Source of the DNA: Pseudomonas sp. GM84
GTDB taxonomy: Bacteria > Pseudomonadota > Gammaproteobacteria > Pseudomonadales > Pseudomonadaceae
Direction of reading: 5' to 3'
NCBI RefSeq assembly: GCF_000282535.1
Contig: NZ_AKJC01000070.1
Coordinates: 1 to 64,000, forward strand
DNA length: 64,000 nucleotides
Part shown: positions 28,408 through 38,318 of the stretch, one piece after another
Layout of the letters: each line of letters begins with the position of its first letter
Position numbering within the stretch: position 1 is the stretch's first letter
Made by a program: the position numbers and the translations under genes
Notes under the pieces: generated by a model
What the model was told of the DNA's origin: nothing
What the model saw: only the letters and a program-made list of their open reading frames with translations
Database searches by the model: none

Positions 28408-28827
28408 GGGGGGAAGCTCCTGCAGTTAAGAACGCTCATTACCGTTCGAAACGTACGAGAGGCTGGTGTTGAGGTGAATTCAGGAATAGTACGACGGACG
28501 GTCAGCTTGCCATCGCCGATGACTCACTTGAATCTAACAATCGCTATCAGTCTCACTGAGTCACGGGCAGGGCTTAACCAGGAACAGCCCTCCGGTAGGA
28601 CTACTCAAAGTACCCCGTCATCATCGTCATATGAGTCTGGGATATTGGTGGTGAGCGACCCAGTCCAAACCCAGAACAATCAGCAAACCTCTGATCCCAA
28701 CGTCACAGAGTGCCCAATCATCTTTACCCATTCGTCTCGAGAACCTCGTCCAGGCCACTGACACTGCTCCTCTGAACCTTTGAGGCATTGACGACTCAAC
28801 CGGGCATCCGACGTGAGAGGGCTATTG
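28408..28827. other. Non-coding stretch
   Basis: About 420 bases upstream of the SDR start and of the small plus-strand gene at 28828. It must hold the divergent promoters. I see no repeat, hairpin or recognisable operator. Confidence 0.4.
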
Positions 28828-29094
28828 ATGCGCACCTTTGAGAAAGACCTCTCTGCACCTCAACTGTTAAAGCTCAACTGTTTGGCCGGATGGTTTCGGG
28901 TGCTAGAGGACAGAGCATTGCGTATGGATTCGCCGGACGACTATCACGAGGAACTGCTTCGCCGGGCGGATGAGATGGATCGTCGAGGAATCATCTCCTG
29001 GCAGGAGTGGCGTGATTTACGTCGAGAGGCTGACGCTGCTTACCTTAGAGCCGTAGCAGGGGACGATTATCCCTCAGGGTTTCTCAGGAGCTGA
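28828..29094 (+). CDS. Hypothetical protein, 88 aa
   Basis: A small, charged and helical soluble protein (for example DYHEELLRRADEMDRRGIISW, then RDLRREADAAYLRAV). I do not recognise the family. The ATG at 28828 lies after GAGAGGG; an earlier in-frame GTG at 28813 would add five residues. It stands between the SDR and PLDc_N-type genes. Confidence 0.6.
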   Translation: MRTFEKDLSAPQLLKLNCLAGWFRVLEDRALRMDSPDDYHEELLRRADEMDRRGIISWQEWRDLRREADAAYLRAVAGDDYPSGFLRS

Positions 29095-29185
29095 GTTAGG
29101 GAATGCCGCAACGCTGCGCCCTGAGGCAGGGCAGGGCCCATAGGCGCCGCGCAGGTATCCGGGCAGCTCGGTTTGAACGAGAATG

Positions 29186-29419
29186 TCAGCCCTTGCTGTG
29201 TTCGTCTGACGTCGGCCCAGTCCCGCGTTTAATCCCACGCGGCCCAGCTATTCCCCAAACGGCCAGTCCAACCAGCGGTAGAGCCAGGATCAGCAAGGCC
29301 CACATGGCTTTGGTCGCATCGGTCTTGTCGCTTCGGAACACGCTGACAATTGCCCACAGGTCGATCAACAAAAGAATGGTTGCTACCGCGATCCAGAAGT
29401 ACGTACCAAGGTCGTTCAT
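29186..29419 (-). CDS. PLDc_N-type small membrane protein
   Basis: The 77-residue protein has two membrane segments (FWIAVATILLLIDLWAIVSVF and MWALLILALPLVGLAVWGIAGPRG) joined by a short charged loop with RSDKTDATKA. This is the PLDc_N pattern found alone or at the start of cardiolipin synthases. ATG at 29419 follows CGGAGGA, so it is preferred to the upstream in-frame start. It follows the broken alcohol dehydrogenase gene on the same strand. Confidence 0.78.
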   Translation of the reverse strand: MNDLGTYFWIAVATILLLIDLWAIVSVFRSDKTDATKAMWALLILALPLVGLAVWGIAGPRGIKRGTGPTSDEHSKG

Positions 29420-29438
29420 GAGTTTGTCCTCCGGTGGC

Positions 29439-30641
29439 TTACACGTAATCACTCCCTAACGTTCCAGAGGCCGCCCCTGGAACGAGGATGACTTTCCGGC
29501 AGTTATCCTGTTTTTGATCGAACATTTTGTAGCCCATGGCAGCCTCTTCCAGGGCTAGGCGGTGAGTAACGATCAGTTCCGGTTGCAGACGCCCGGTTTC
29601 TATGTGTTCGAGCAACTCCGGTAGGTATTTCTGCACATGGGTCTGGCCCATTTTGAACGTCACCCCCTTGTCGAACGCATCGCCAAACATGAAGGCGTGA
29701 ATGAAGCCGGCATACACGCCCGGCACACTGACTACGCCCCCGCGCCGCACGGCGGCAATGCTTTGGCGCAGGGCCTTGCCGCTGCTGCCCTCGATCTTGA
29801 GTGCCGTCATGACTGTTTCTGCAGTGCTGCCCTTGGCCTCGAAGCCAACGGCGTCGATCACGGCGTCGACGCCCCGCATACCCGATGTTTGTCGAATGAT
29901 GCTGTCGGCGGGATCATCATCCTGCTCAAAGTTGATTGGAATTACGCCCTAGGCGTCGCGGGCGTAGGCTAGACGGTAGTCGTTGTCATCCACCATGAAG
30001 ATGGTCTGCGCGCCGAGCATTCGCGCGCACGCCGCGCTGAGTAGACCCACTGGCCCCGCGCCGTAAATGGCGACTGAGGAACCTTGGCCGATCTCGGCGT
30101 TTATGACGGCCTGCCAGGCGGTCGGCAATATGTCGGAAAGAAAAAGCACTTTATCGTCAGCTAGGGCGGTGGGCACCTTGAAGGGGCCGACATTGGCTTT
30201 GGGTACACGCACGTAATCGGCCTGGCCGCCTGGAATGCCACCATACAAATGGCTGTAGCCAAACAGTGCGGCGCCTGGCGGAATGCCTTTCTTATTAATG
30301 ATGGAACCGCGTCCAGTGTTAGTGGTTTCGCAGGCGGCGAACAGATCGTGCTGGCAGAAGAAGCAACTGCCGCAAGCGATGACAAAGGGGATCACTACAC
30401 GGTCGCCTACCTGCAGATTGGTTACGTCCGTCCCTATGTCTTCGACGATGCCCATGAACTCGTGGCCGAAGATATCGCCCGACTCCGTTTCCGGAATCTT
30501 TCCTCGGTACAGATGAAGATCAGAGCCACAAATGGCAGTCGCGGTGACCCTGAGGATGATGTCGTCGGGGTCTTTAATAATGGGGTCAGGGACGGTATCG
30601 ACTCTGACATCGTTAGCTCCGTGGTAAGTCAATGCTCTCAT
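29439..30641 (-). pseudogene. Zinc-dependent alcohol dehydrogenase with internal amber stop
   Basis: The first part (29949-30641) has the zinc-ADH start [12 protein letters not shown], catalytic [22 protein letters not shown], four Cys of the structural zinc site ([15 protein letters not shown]) and the NAD-site [10 protein letters not shown]. It ends in ARDA and TAG. Translation resumed after that codon stays in the same frame for 169 more codons ([21 protein letters not shown]) to a natural end at 29439. So one base change splits a 400-codon gene; there is no frameshift. The product would belong to the class III/formaldehyde dehydrogenase-like group. The gene may be inactive in this strain, or this could be a sequencing error. 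Confidence 0.85.
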
Positions 30642-30839
30642 TGTCTCAAGCTCCTGCAACCGTGGATTTCGATAGAGGTATGCAGGGGAAGCCTCATTGA
30701 GGGCCAAAGTTCAGCTGAACCTGTCGAGTGGTGCTGCCCTTAATTACCTGAGCTCTCACCGAGCCCCGATTCTGATCTGAACGATAATCCGGTTGCTTGA
30801 ATCAAATCAGGAAGGCTAATCCCGGGGAGTGAAACTCAA

Positions 30840-33623
30840 GTGGACGACACTTCGCTTGCTTTCATGATCTTTGCAGCTGACCACCCAGATGCGCTTCAGC
30901 AAATTCGTGCATTAGGCGAAGCCGAGGCTCAGGAGGCAGGTGAACCGTTGCCAGAGCTTCGCACTACGATGGTCAATCAGATCCTTGCCGGGGAAGCCAC
31001 CCATCGAGGCATTTCGCTAGAAGCCCTCGTAGAGGGGCTCATTGGAAGGCTTGACGAATCAGTTCACGACTCAACCCTGCCTGGCCTTGACAAATACAAC
31101 CAAATGCGGAATTTCGATGCCACACCCGAACCATCAGGTGAGCCAAGAATTTCGAGGCGTTCGAAGCGTGCCGCTCCTCAAGCCTTACAGTTCTGTGTTC
31201 ACAAACATGATGCCACCCGGCTGCACTACGATTTCCGTCTGGAGCTTGATGGCACCCTTAAAAGCTGGGCCATACCCAAGGGGCCGTGCTTCGATCCAAA
31301 AGTGAAGCGCCTCTCGGTGCATGTCGAAGATCACCCACTCGATTACGCCTCGTTCGAAGGCACCATCCCCAAAGGGCACTACGGCGCTGGGGATGTGATC
31401 GTTTGGGATCGCGGTGTCTGGCTTCCTCGAGGTAATCCAGCGGAGGCCTATAAGAAGGGCCGCATGAAGTTCGAGTTGCAGGGTGAAAAGCTATGTGGTG
31501 AGTGGAACCTCGTTCGAACGAACATAGAGGGAAAGCAGGAGCAATGGTTTCTGATCAAGCACCAAGACGAGGCCGCTAAACCGCTTGCCGATTTCGACGT
31601 TGTGGTCGATCTGCCCAACAGTGTGCTGAGCGACCGTACCATCATCCCCAAGAAGCGCGGTCGGGTGAAAGCAACGTCATCCAATCCGACCCCTCCTACA
31701 GCCGTCACCGGGCCGAGCACAGACGACGCTGTGGCTGCAGCACTGCCAGAGAAGCTGTCTCCGCAGCTAGCGACCTTGGTGGACTCCAGCCCTCGAAGCG
31801 AAGCGTGGCGCTACGAAATCAAGTTCGATGGTTACCGCATGCTGTGCCGCGTCGATGGAGATGACGTCCGGCTGTTCACCCGCAATGGTCACGACTGGAC
31901 TGCGAAGTTGCCCAAGCAGGCGGCTGCAATCGCCTCGCTTGGGCTTGCAACGGCCTGGCTGGACGGCGAGATCGTCATCCTAGATGAGAACGGCGTACCG
32001 AATTTCCAAATGCTACAAAATGCTTTCGACGCCGGCAGGAGTCAAGGAATCGTCTACTACCTGTTCGACTTGCCGTACCTCAATGGCGCGGATCTTCGGC
32101 AGGTGCCGGTAGAGAATCGTCGAGGTTTGTTGAAGCAGATTTTCGATGACTCGACCGACCCGCTGCTGAGGTTCTCCGAAGACTTCACCGAAGACGTCGA
32201 CGCATTGATGAACAGTGCCTGCCAGATGCGCATGGAGGGGTTGATCGGCAAACGCTTGGGCAGTCCCTACGTATCCCGGCGCAGTGATACGTGGGTCAAG
32301 CTCAAGTGCCAACATCGCCAAGAGTTTGTGATCGTCGGCTACACCGACCCGAAAGGTGCAAGGAGTGGCTTTGGCGCCCTCGTCCTTGCCCTCAATGTTG
32401 AAGACAGTGGGAAGTTGCGGTACGCCGGCAAGGTCGGCACTGGTTTTACTGAATCGACTCTCGCCACCATCCTGGAAACGCTACTGCCGCTGGAGCAGAA
32501 ACAGGTGCCGGTGATGAACCCACCGAAAGGTGTCGACGGCAAAGGCATTCACTGGTTGCGGCCTACCCTGCTCGCCGAGGTCACCTTCGCCGAGATCACC
32601 TCGGACGGTGTGGTCAGGCACGCGGTGTTCCAAGGTATCCGGACGGACAAGCCTGTCCAGGAGATTACGGAGGAGAAGCCGGCGCCTGCGCCGAAGGGGG
32701 GAGGGTCAGCTAAAGCGAAGTCGGAAGACAAAACCTCCGCGACCATGGTGCGGATCACCCATCCTGAGCGTGTGATTGATCCCAGCAGCGGCCTCACGAA
32801 ACGAGACCTGGCCGAATACTACGCGCAGGTCTCACCTTGGCTCCTGCCTCACCTGAAAGACCGGCCCATTGCTCTGGTCAGGACACCAGAGGGGATTACC
32901 GGAGAGCTGTTTTTCCAGAAGAATGCAGATCGCCTGGCCATCCCGAATATCACCACAGTGGCCAAGGCCGAAGCCGGCAAAGCGGGCATGGTCATCAACA
33001 ACGTCGAGGCTCTTGTCGGTGCTGTGCAAATGAGCACCATTGAACTGCATTCCTGGAACGGTACGACTGACCATATCGAACAGCCAGACCGCTTCGTGTT
33101 GGATCTCGATCCTGATCCCGCGCTGCCTTGGAAAGCCATGGTCGAAGCCACTCAGTTAACCTTGGTAGTGCTCGATGAGTTGGGTCTGCAGTCGTTTCTC
33201 AAAACCAGTGGAGGAAAGGGCATCCACATCATGGTGCCGCTCACGCCTAAGGCTTCGTGGGAAGAGGTGAAAGCCTTCAGCCAGGCCATCGTAAAGTACA
33301 TCGCGAAGCTTATCCCTAATCGGTTCGCGGCCGTAATGGGCCCTAAGAACCGCATTGGCAAGATCTTCATCGATTACCTGCGGAACGGTAAGGGAGCTAC
33401 GACCGCCAACGTCTTTTCGGCGCGGGCGAGGGAAGGGTTGCCCGTGTCAGTGCCGATCTTCCGGGAGGAAATCATAGAGCTGCAGTCGGCAGCCAGATGG
33501 AACATCAAAAATTTGCAGGAGCGTCTGGATGAGCTTGGTGGCGATGATCCATGGGGTGATATGGTTGAGGTTGACCAGCTCATCACGATGGAGATGCAAC
33601 AACGAATCGGGATGAAATCATGA
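30840..33623 (+). CDS. ligD: DNA ligase D (NHEJ ligase-polymerase-phosphoesterase)
   Basis: The 927-residue LigD has all three domains: 3'-phosphoesterase (about residues 110-250, QFCVHKHDATRLHYDFRLELD), ATP-dependent ligase (about 300-610, catalytic Lys328 in EIKFDGYR) and primase-polymerase (about 640-920, including DLDPDP and SGGKGIHIMVPL). It would fill, trim and seal broken DNA ends with Ku, but no Ku gene is in the window. The GTG at 30840 follows GGGGAG. An extra 85-100 residues precede the usual LigD start (the NFDATPEPSG region). If the start were the Met at about 31110, the length would match the family. Confidence 0.95.
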   Translation: MDDTSLAFMIFAADHPDALQQIRALGEAEAQEAGEPLPELRTTMVNQILAGEATHRGISLEALVEGLIGRLDESVHDSTLPGLDKYNQMRNFDATPEPSGEPRISRRSKRAAPQALQFCVHKHDATRLHYDFRLELDGTLKSWAIPKGPCFDPKVKRLSVHVEDHPLDYASFEGTIPKGHYGAGDVIVWDRGVWLPRGNPAEAYKKGRMKFELQGEKLCGEWNLVRTNIEGKQEQWFLIKHQDEAAKPLADFDVVVDLPNSVLSDRTIIPKKRGRVKATSSNPTPPTAVTGPSTDDAVAAALPEKLSPQLATLVDSSPRSEAWRYEIKFDGYRMLCRVDGDDVRLFTRNGHDWTAKLPKQAAAIASLGLATAWLDGEIVILDENGVPNFQMLQNAFDAGRSQGIVYYLFDLPYLNGADLRQVPVENRRGLLKQIFDDSTDPLLRFSEDFTEDVDALMNSACQMRMEGLIGKRLGSPYVSRRSDTWVKLKCQHRQEFVIVGYTDPKGARSGFGALVLALNVEDSGKLRYAGKVGTGFTESTLATILETLLPLEQKQVPVMNPPKGVDGKGIHWLRPTLLAEVTFAEITSDGVVRHAVFQGIRTDKPVQEITEEKPAPAPKGGGSAKAKSEDKTSATMVRITHPERVIDPSSGLTKRDLAEYYAQVSPWLLPHLKDRPIALVRTPEGITGELFFQKNADRLAIPNITTVAKAEAGKAGMVINNVEALVGAVQMSTIELHSWNGTTDHIEQPDRFVLDLDPDPALPWKAMVEATQLTLVVLDELGLQSFLKTSGGKGIHIMVPLTPKASWEEVKAFSQAIVKYIAKLIPNRFAAVMGPKNRIGKIFIDYLRNGKGATTANVFSARAREGLPVSVPIFREEIIELQSAARWNIKNLQERLDELGGDDPWGDMVEVDQLITMEMQQRIGMKS

Positions 33624-33984
33624 GCGCGTGACAGGATTCAGCGGCATGCGGCGCCGGGCGGTATACGAGGAACGTAAGCCGCCGTGCAAAAAATTGTGAT
33701 GAGGAAAAGTAGGCGACAGAGGGTTCTGGTTTGCCTCAGCTCCTATCCTATGGGGCAATCATCAAGATAGATACGTGGGTAAGTCGGCACTCAGAACCAA
33801 CCTACTGAAGGCTTATAAAATCCATAACTGGCCGGTACGTGGCTAGGTCTCAGCTCAACACCATCCCTCGTCATGTCCTGTCATATTGAACCCCCATAAT
33901 CCGCCAGGCGGCGATTGCATTGCCGCTTCGCTGCGCTATGGTGAGAGCACCCCACTAATAAGACTAAAGTCGTAGGAGGTCGGC
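33624..33984. other. Non-coding stretch after ligD
   Basis: About 360 bases with no gene. It holds a GC-rich inverted stretch near 33900 (CCGCCAGGCGGCG). The promoter of the small gene at 33985 must be here. Confidence 0.4.
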
Positions 33985-34275
33985 ATGCGGATTCGCGGTG
34001 ATGTTTTCTGGAGATGGGCAGATCCAACGCTTCACCACAGGTCTCACGATGAGACGCTCGACGATGGGACGACCATGGACATCCAGGTGCGACTGTCGCG
34101 CACGGGCAGTACCCAATTGTTCATCGGGGTATATGCCGGGACGGGGATGGCGCTCCATGAAGAGGCTTTCTACTCGCGTCCAGGTGAGTCGATGACTCGG
34201 GCCCTGGCATGGGGCGTCGGACGTGCACGATGCCTTGCGACCAATCAGCAGCCTGCTGAACGGCAAGTGGCATAA
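33985..34275 (+). CDS. Hypothetical protein, 96 aa
   Basis: This small protein has an excellent ribosome site (TAGGAGGTCGGC before the ATG at 33985). It appears beta-rich in the middle (TMDIQVRLSRTGSTQLFIGVY) and helical at the end (ALAWGVGRARCLA). I recall similar proteins in Pseudomonas with no known function. It stands alone. Confidence 0.65.
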   Translation: MRIRGDVFWRWADPTLHHRSHDETLDDGTTMDIQVRLSRTGSTQLFIGVYAGTGMALHEEAFYSRPGESMTRALAWGVGRARCLATNQQPAERQVA

Positions 34276-34397
34276 GAATTATGTAAGGCGGGGGGCGGCC
34301 ATTGCTGGCCGCCACCCTGGTGATCCCATACCCTGAGGCAGGGCGATACAGCTGCATTTCGTGGCACTACAGCGGCCACCAGCCTCGGAGCGCTTCA

Positions 34398-34778
34398 CTA
34401 CCCGTGATAGATCAAGCCTTCTCGCTTCAGCAGCTTGATGTTGGTTTGTTTCACCATCGCTCCTGTCAGTTCATGACCACTGAACCAGCGGCATTCCACG
34501 ATTTCGTGACCCGCGCTCGGCAGCATCGTGGGTTCGATAGACATTTGATAGAGGTAGTGTTCTTCGTCATCGAAGATGTAATGGCCCAGAAACCGAGCGC
34601 CAGTGAAGGGCAGGCTTGTCTCCTCCTTCAGCTCTCGTTTTGCCGCGTCAACATGCCCTTCGCCAGGATCAATCTTGCCGCCTGGTAGTGACCATTCAGG
34701 AGCGTCTTTGCGGACAAGAAGAATCTTCCCCTCCTGCAAGCAGATTACTGTCGAATGCATCTCTCTTAGGTTGGTCAT
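34398..34778 (-). CDS. Nudix hydrolase, 126 aa
   Basis: A complete Nudix box is present at about residues 34-56: GGKIDPGEGHVDAAKRELKEET. The catalytic REL-KEE residues are intact. Nudix enzymes cleave nucleoside diphosphates linked to other groups; the substrate is unknown. The ATG at 34778 lies after GGAGGATTG, which is better than the longer frame from 34817. It is transcribed away from the hybrid kinase gene. Confidence 0.9.
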   Translation of the reverse strand: MTNLREMHSTVICLQEGKILLVRKDAPEWSLPGGKIDPGEGHVDAAKRELKEETSLPFTGARFLGHYIFDDEEHYLYQMSIEPTMLPSAGHEIVECRWFSGHELTGAMVKQTNIKLLKREGLIYHG

Positions 34779-34924
34779 GTTCAATCCTCCTCTATGTACG
34801 GAGGGCTTGAAAATCACGGGAAAAGTTCACGTTAAACGACGGTGTGAGCGTTGGCGCCTGCCAGCTTTTGTCAGACCAGCACGCCGATGCATGGATCTTG
34901 AGTTAAATTTATAGGTCTCCCCCG

Positions 34925-37582
34925 GTGGTGCTTTGTCCTATGGATTACGGTGATCAGCGCTCAGCAATCGAATCGTTCGTGACGAACGACGGCCAGATTG
35001 GCACCCAGATGCGTCGAGTAGATTGGGCCGGCACTTCTCTGGGTGATCCAGGGTGCTGGCCGGTTCAGCTGCGCCACGCCGTGAGTTTCTTGCTCAGTTC
35101 GGATCTGCCCACTGCACTTCTTTGGGGGGCCGACAGCACACTGCTCTACAACGACACCTGGATCCCTGCCATGGGGCCCCGTCATCCCCTAGGGCTGGGC
35201 AGGCCCGCGCACGAGGTCTGGACGGCTGTGTGGGGGCGGGTCGGTCTGCAGCTCGAAGCGGTAATGGAAAAGGCAAGCCTGTTATTACTTTCCGATTCGG
35301 AGTTTCCGGTTCGCCTGGATCGAGAAAAGCCTTGGGCGTTCAGCTTAAGTCCTTTAAGAGCCCCTGAGGGGCACATCGTTGCTGTCCTAGTGCAAGGGCA
35401 AGAAGTACAGCCGTCAGCCCTTGAACCCGTACCGTCGCACATTATGCTGGGTCGAGATCGCCGTATGTTCGACCAGGCACCGGGGTTCATCACCATATTC
35501 CGAGGCCCTGACCACATCTTTGAATTCGTCAACGAGGCCTTCAGGCGGAGCTTTGGTGATCGAGGCTATCTCAACCGCTCTGTACGTGATGTATTCCCCG
35601 ATCTTGAAGGGCAGGGTTATTTTTCCTGGCTGGATGAGGTGTTCAAATCGGGCGAGCGGTTTGTCGCTACCGGCACGCCTATTTCGCTGCTCTGGCAATC
35701 AGAGGGGGCCGAGATCCGCTACCTCGATTTCGTGTATGAGCCTGTATTCGACGATGCCGGTGTAGTGACGGGTATTTTCTGCGAAGGCTTCGATGTCACG
35801 AAACGAGTGGAAACCGAGCGGGCGCTTAAAGAGGAAAGCCGCACGCTTGAGATCCTTCGAGACATCAACGCGGCGTTCGCCAGTGACCTGAATCTTGAAC
35901 GGATCGTGCAAAACCTCACGGATGCAGCAACGTCGCTCACAGGAGCAGCTTTTGGCTCTTACTTTGCCAATGAGGTCGACGATGCCGGCGCGCATCTGAA
36001 GCTTTATACCTTATCAGGTGCTGATCGCTCGGCCTTCGAAAAGTTGGGTCATCCTCGCGCCACTCCGGTGTTTGCACCTACTTTCCGGAATGAAGGTGTC
36101 GTTCGATCCTTGGACATCCTGGCTGACCCTCGCTATGGCCAGTTCGAGCCCCATCATGGAATGCCGAAGGGGCATCTGCCCGTACGCAGTTACTTGGCGA
36201 TCTCGGTGGTATCGAGAACAGGCGATGTCCTGGGAGGGTTGTTTTTCGGTCATCCTGAACCGGGAAAATTCACTGAGCGGCACGAACGGCTGGTAGTTGC
36301 CTTGGCCGCCCAGGCAGCAGTGGCTATCGATAACGCCCAGCTTTATCGGCAGGTACAGCAGGCGAAAGCCACACTTGAAGAGCGGGTCGCTCAACGCACA
36401 GACGAGCTTTCACAGGCCAACGAAGCCCTTCGCCAAGCTCAAAAAATGGAAGCTCTTGGGCAGTTAACGGGCGGAATTGCGCACGACTTCAACAACATCC
36501 TGGCGGCGATTCTGGGAAGCGCCGATTTACTATCACGGCGATTGAAACAGGGGAAAGGGGAAGCTACGGCGCGCCTGTTGGAGGGAATTCAAGTCAGCGC
36601 CAAGCGAGCAGCATCGCTGACTCAGCGCCTGCTCGCATTCTCTCGACGGCAGACGCTCGATCCCCGGCCTACGGACGTCAACGTACTTATCGATGGTCTG
36701 GTCGACCTGATCAATCGCTCGGTGGGCCCGGCAATTACTGTCATCACGCATCTGGAGCCGGATCTAGGGTTGTCCCGGATTGATCCTGCCCAGTTGGAGA
36801 GTTCGCTGCTCAACCTGGCGATCAACTCGCGTGATGCCATGCCCGAGGGGCGCGGTGCGATGTCCATCACTACGCAGACAATCGAACTCGACGACCTGAT
36901 GGCGGCTCGTGCCGAGCTGCCTCCAGGCGAGTACATCGCGATTTCTGTCACTGACTCGGGAAGCGGCATCTCTCCCGAGAACATCAAGCGGATATTTGAC
37001 CCGTTCTTCACCACTAAGCCACTTGGCCAGGGCACCGGACTGGGGCTATCCATGGTGCATGGTTTTGTACTGCAGTCCGGTGGCCAGATTGATGTGCATT
37101 CCCAAGAAGGTGTGGGCACGACGATCCGCCTCTTGCTGCCAAAATTCGAAGGGCAACTGGAATTACTCGAGGGCGAGGCCAGGCAGAGTGCGCTTAGCGG
37201 TCAAGGGGGCGGGAGAATTCTAGTAGTCGATGACGAACCAATCGTGCGCATGTCCATCGTGGAAGCCTTGATGGAGGCCGGATATGAAGTTGATGAGGCT
37301 GAAGATGGATCTAGCGCCATGCATACGCTTCGTTCGTGCCCGCCTTATGATCTGCTCGTCACCGATGTCGGGCTTCCAGGTGCGCTGAATGGACGGCAGG
37401 TGGCAGATGCCGCTCGTGAGGCTTTTCCAGACCTTCTGGTTCTATTCGTGACCGGTTTTGCAGAGGCATCGGTTTTGAAAGGTGGATTCCTGACACCTAG
37501 CACGGCAGTGATCACAAAACCGTTCGACATTCAGGTACTCCTGAACAAGGTGACCGTAATGCTGCACCAGCCCCAGACTTGA
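34925..37582 (+). CDS. Hybrid histidine kinase (PAS-GAF-HisKA-HATPase-REC)
   Basis: The 885-residue sensor kinase has no membrane segment. A diverged PAS-like region (about 30-165) is followed by a second PAS (about 175-300, with APGFITIFRGPDH), GAF (about 310-465, DINAAFASDLNLERI), a coiled coil, HisKA with GGIAHDFNNILAAI (His about 520), HATPase_c (NSRDAMPEG, GTGLGLSMVHG) and a C-terminal receiver (acceptor Asp about 814 in LVTDVGLPG). It would autophosphorylate and pass phosphate to its own receiver, or on to a separate regulator. Similar kinases include light or redox sensors, but no bilin Cys is evident. The start is a GTG at 34925 or the ATG at 34940. Confidence 0.9.
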   Translation: MVLCPMDYGDQRSAIESFVTNDGQIGTQMRRVDWAGTSLGDPGCWPVQLRHAVSFLLSSDLPTALLWGADSTLLYNDTWIPAMGPRHPLGLGRPAHEVWTAVWGRVGLQLEAVMEKASLLLLSDSEFPVRLDREKPWAFSLSPLRAPEGHIVAVLVQGQEVQPSALEPVPSHIMLGRDRRMFDQAPGFITIFRGPDHIFEFVNEAFRRSFGDRGYLNRSVRDVFPDLEGQGYFSWLDEVFKSGERFVATGTPISLLWQSEGAEIRYLDFVYEPVFDDAGVVTGIFCEGFDVTKRVETERALKEESRTLEILRDINAAFASDLNLERIVQNLTDAATSLTGAAFGSYFANEVDDAGAHLKLYTLSGADRSAFEKLGHPRATPVFAPTFRNEGVVRSLDILADPRYGQFEPHHGMPKGHLPVRSYLAISVVSRTGDVLGGLFFGHPEPGKFTERHERLVVALAAQAAVAIDNAQLYRQVQQAKATLEERVAQRTDELSQANEALRQAQKMEALGQLTGGIAHDFNNILAAILGSADLLSRRLKQGKGEATARLLEGIQVSAKRAASLTQRLLAFSRRQTLDPRPTDVNVLIDGLVDLINRSVGPAITVITHLEPDLGLSRIDPAQLESSLLNLAINSRDAMPEGRGAMSITTQTIELDDLMAARAELPPGEYIAISVTDSGSGISPENIKRIFDPFFTTKPLGQGTGLGLSMVHGFVLQSGGQIDVHSQEGVGTTIRLLLPKFEGQLELLEGEARQSALSGQGGGRILVVDDEPIVRMSIVEALMEAGYEVDEAEDGSSAMHTLRSCPPYDLLVTDVGLPGALNGRQVADAAREAFPDLLVLFVTGFAEASVLKGGFLTPSTAVITKPFDIQVLLNKVTVMLHQPQT

Positions 37583-37681
37583 GCAGGTTGCCGGAACTCA
37601 GCTTGCACCCCGGCAGTCATCAGCATAAGGGAGTACGTCCCAGCGTTCAGGATGTCGCGCGTTCTTTAGGTGCGATCCCTC

Positions 37682-38116
37682 ATGAGCGTCATCAAGCATC
37701 GTCCAGCAAGGGCAAAAGTAACGATCATCTGTACCCGAAATGACCAGGTTCTTCTTGTTCGCAGGAAGGGTGCCAAATGGAAGTTTCCAAACGGTCTCCT
37801 TGAGAGAGGAGAGGCCCCAACCGTGGCTGCCGCTAGAGAGCTTTGGAATGCCCTATCGTTACACTGCTCAGGCTTGCATCTCGTGGGCACCATTGAGGTA
37901 GGCCATGTGCTCCACCATATCTTCACCACTGACTTCGCTGATGGCTGTAGCGTTGCGCTGGGGAGAGGCATTGTCGCGTGTAGGTGGATCGGCTGGGAGG
38001 AGCTGAGTTCCACCATGCTAAAGCCTACAGCCGCGGCCTTGCTTTCCCGGGGCCTGCCACAACTCATCCATCTCGATGAAGTGGAAGCGCTGACGTTGGC
38101 AACCGCTGAAATTTGA
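37682..38116 (+). CDS. Nudix-fold protein with degenerate catalytic box
   Basis: The chain has the Nudix fold start (VTIICTRNDQVLLVRRKGAKWKFPNGLL), but the box reads GLLERGEAPTVAAARELWNA, so the RELxEE catalytic pair of Glu residues is replaced by Asn-Ala. Without them it should not hydrolyse substrates in the usual way; it may bind nucleotides or be inactive. ATG at 37682 is used; the frame is open upstream to 37670. It lies 100 bases after the hybrid kinase stop. Confidence 0.75.
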   Translation: MSVIKHRPARAKVTIICTRNDQVLLVRRKGAKWKFPNGLLERGEAPTVAAARELWNALSLHCSGLHLVGTIEVGHVLHHIFTTDFADGCSVALGRGIVACRWIGWEELSSTMLKPTAAALLSRGLPQLIHLDEVEALTLATAEI

Positions 38117-38318
38117 ACGGACGTATGGAGTTTGCGGTGGCTCTAACCTAAGCGTCCGCCAAACAGGCCATGCGCGAGCACGACCGGAATCCAGGTACGT
38201 GTAGCAGCCGCTCATCACTGGTCTTTTGTCGGCACCGATTCCCTAGCGAGACTGCACTGCTTGTTGAAGGGAGGTCGTTGCAGCACACTGATCATCCATC
38301 GTAAGGAAACGGCCGCAT

